Positions 62,757 to 64,000 of a stretch of DNA of 64,000 nt are shown here, in pieces. The notes beneath the pieces are model-generated. The model was not told the origin of the DNA. It saw nothing but the letters and a program-made list of their open reading frames with translations, and made no database searches. The position numbers were made by a program, and so were the translations under genes. Origin of the DNA: Candidatus Gracilibacteria bacterium CG17_big_fil_post_rev_8_21_14_2_50_48_13. Its GTDB lineage: Bacteria; Patescibacteriota; Gracilibacteria; 1-14-2-50-48-13. Every line of letters starts with the position of its first letter. Position 1 is the first letter of the stretch. Location of the stretch: NCBI GenBank assembly GCA_002783265.1, contig PFFG01000004.1:114295-178294 (forward strand), in the 5' to 3' direction.

Positions 62757-64000
62757 CTATGTCCGCGCAGCAGGTGGAACAAAGGCTTGGTGAAAATATC
62801 GTTTTGGATACCCGCCTTTCATGCGTTCAATGTTCCCATAACCAAACTGATCGACAAAATAGGGAACTTCTCGTCCAGAAGGCTCTTTACGATAGCCGAC
62901 GAAGGTAAACCAGTGGTTTCCGGCTGCACTACTCACGGAGCTTGGATCGTGTATGGTGGGATTTTTTTGAATCCAGAAAATCGTCCCAGGCGGCAGTTTT
63001 TTTTCAGCTATCAAATGAGGTATGTACGTTAGGCAGTTTTTGCTTTCATCGAGGGAACTATTGGATTCAATGGGTTTTGCGGCATTGTTATCGCGAAGGT
63101 TGAACCCCCAGGTGCGCCGTGCCAGGTTAAAGGCGGTCATAAAACACCCGGCATTGATATTCCCTCCTGGTGACAGTTTTTCGCTGTAGGGCAGACTCGC
63201 ATAGGTACTGGTTACTTTCTCGGTTTTTGCTTTGTGATCGCCCGTGTACTCCACTGAAGGAGCCTCATCATTCATCACTTCATCCACATGGGTACTGGCA
63301 TCAACTCGAGTGCGAAGAATAGACCAGAGTCGTCTACGATCAGGATCGCCATCTTTCTTCGTTATGGTGAGCGAGGCAATGTCTTTCATATCAATACTTT
63401 CACCCGTGCTGCTCACAAATTTGATTGCACCATCTCCAAAGGTGCGCGTGTATTCTTCCTCATCACCGCCCGTACGTTTTTTTACACGAATACCCGTAAT
63501 AGTAGGGTCCGGGAGAACTTGACTGAGAAAAAGACTTCGATCCATAAAATCCACAACTTCCTTTGAAAAGCCGCTGTAGAGTACCGCAATGGTGGAACCA
63601 ACAGGAATATTGGTGATGTCTTTGATTCCTGTACTATCCATACAAAGGCGAAAGAGGAAACCGGGATTTTTCATCTCAATATGCTGCAGCACCACTGGCG
63701 CCGTAGAAGATTCCATAAGCTTGCGCATATCCGCGCCGGCAAACTTTTCCGCGATCATACTTTGTATCGTCTGCTTTCCTTCCTCTGGAGCGTTTCCATC
63801 CAGCAGACTTTTTACCGACGTAAAGGCCTCTACGAGCGGGTTGAGTTCACCAAGAAACCCATCGAGTTCCTTTGGCAGCATAGCGGCTTTCACTTGCAGC
63901 TTGAGTCCTGTGAGCCCATCTTCTATTCGGCCCGTAACGTTGTCTTTTAAACTATTGAGCTCTTCCTGCACACCCGCAAGACTCTCTTGTGTCTCTCGAA
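62757..64000 (-). CDS. Possible cysteine peptidase-like protein, 5' partial
   Basis: The frame is open past base 64000 on the minus strand, so its N-terminus is outside. The visible part starts with a charged coiled-coil-like region (QEELNSLKDNVTGRIEDG) and ends in an alpha/beta domain with GNINAGCFMTAFNLARRTWGF, then GNHWFTFVGY and YFVDQFGYG. A Cys at a helix start, then His and an acid on strands, is the order seen in papain-like and NlpC/P60-like folds, but I do not recognise a family. There is no visible signal peptide because of truncation. Its neighbour is the SLH protease. Confidence 0.55.
   Translation of the reverse strand, partial: RETQESLAGVQEELNSLKDNVTGRIEDGLTGLKLQVKAAMLPKELDGFLGELNPLVEAFTSVKSLLDGNAPEEGKQTIQSMIAEKFAGADMRKLMESSTAPVVLQHIEMKNPGFLFRLCMDSTGIKDITNIPVGSTIAVLYSGFSKEVVDFMDRSLFLSQVLPDPTITGIRVKKRTGGDEEEYTRTFGDGAIKFVSSTGESIDMKDIASLTITKKDGDPDRRRLWSILRTRVDASTHVDEVMNDEAPSVEYTGDHKAKTEKVTSTYASLPYSEKLSPGGNINAGCFMTAFNLARRTWGFNLRDNNAAKPIESNSSLDESKNCLTYIPHLIAEKKLPPGTIFWIQKNPTIHDPSSVSSAAGNHWFTFVGYRKEPSGREVPYFVDQFGYGNIERMKGGYPKRYFHQAFVPPAART

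Noticed and set aside
1..64000. UGA recoded as glycine, as in Gracilibacteria
   Set aside because: UGA ends several well-bounded genes (for example at 1056 and 12274), and conserved motifs do not need UGA sense codons.
1..64000. CRISPR array
   Set aside because: No regularly spaced identical repeats were seen on either strand.

Overview
The window looks like a chromosome segment from a small-genome bacterium of the Candidate Phyla Radiation (Patescibacteria), most like Peregrinibacteria. The pointers are compact gene spacing with many 4-14 nt overlaps, at least six proteins with SLH (S-layer homology) domains, a membrane/exported disulfide system (two DsbA-like proteins and a BdbC), an orphan VirB4-type ATPase, NrnA, and a near-total lack of Shine-Dalgarno sequences (starts follow pyrimidine-rich leaders instead). 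UGA is used as a normal stop, which argues against Gracilibacteria or Absconditabacteria. The phylum is an inference; no rRNA or ribosomal protein is present.

Region 1 (1 to about 9,050) is an AT-richer accessory island ending at the 3' end of a tRNA-Gln(UUG) gene. In order it holds: a ubiquitin-E1-like ThiF protein cut by the window edge and an overlapping JAMM protease (like CBASS type II Cap2/Cap3); two unrecognised proteins, one with zinc ribbons; two overlapping DNA methyltransferases, the first with a ParB-like N-terminus; a phage-type helix-turn-helix gene that runs into the antisense of a broken membrane-protein gene; a structured inverted-repeat element; an ApeA-like HEPN defence gene flanked by diverged copies of a short motif; an unknown protein; and a 5'-broken DUF4160 gene. 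It reads as a defence island built over a prophage remnant.

Region 2 (about 9,050 to 34,100) is core-like. It includes a dienelactone-hydrolase-like lipoprotein, a flavoprotein, a DUF368 lipid-carrier transporter, umuDC behind a palindromic promoter, SpoIID-like, DUF2177 and DUF1295 proteins, DsbA, a RelA/SpoT synthetase, a UvrD-type helicase-nuclease, BdbC, TypA, an SDR, a second DsbA-like lipoprotein, HflX, UPF0489, a beta-propeller lipoprotein, an SLH protein and SSB.

Region 3 (about 34,190 to 64,000) has a small SLH protein, a VirB4-like ATPase, tRNA-Cys, a PriA-like protein lacking its N-terminal half, clpC behind a CIRCE operator, nrnA, a SulP transporter without STAS, large SLH surface proteins (one with a CAP domain, one a subtilisin-like protease), a kelch-like membrane-anchored protein, nrdB-nrdA behind two NrdR-box-like sites spaced 31 bp apart, a short MutY, ferredoxins, BolA with a CRFS-type monothiol glutaredoxin, and an EgtD-like methyltransferase. 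The window ends inside a gene for a possible cysteine peptidase-like protein.

Functionally, the core half shows stress control (CIRCE, SOS-like and NrdR-like sites), Fe-S and thiol handling, and heavy investment in an S-layer-anchored, disulfide-bonded surface. The island supplies the anti-phage content.
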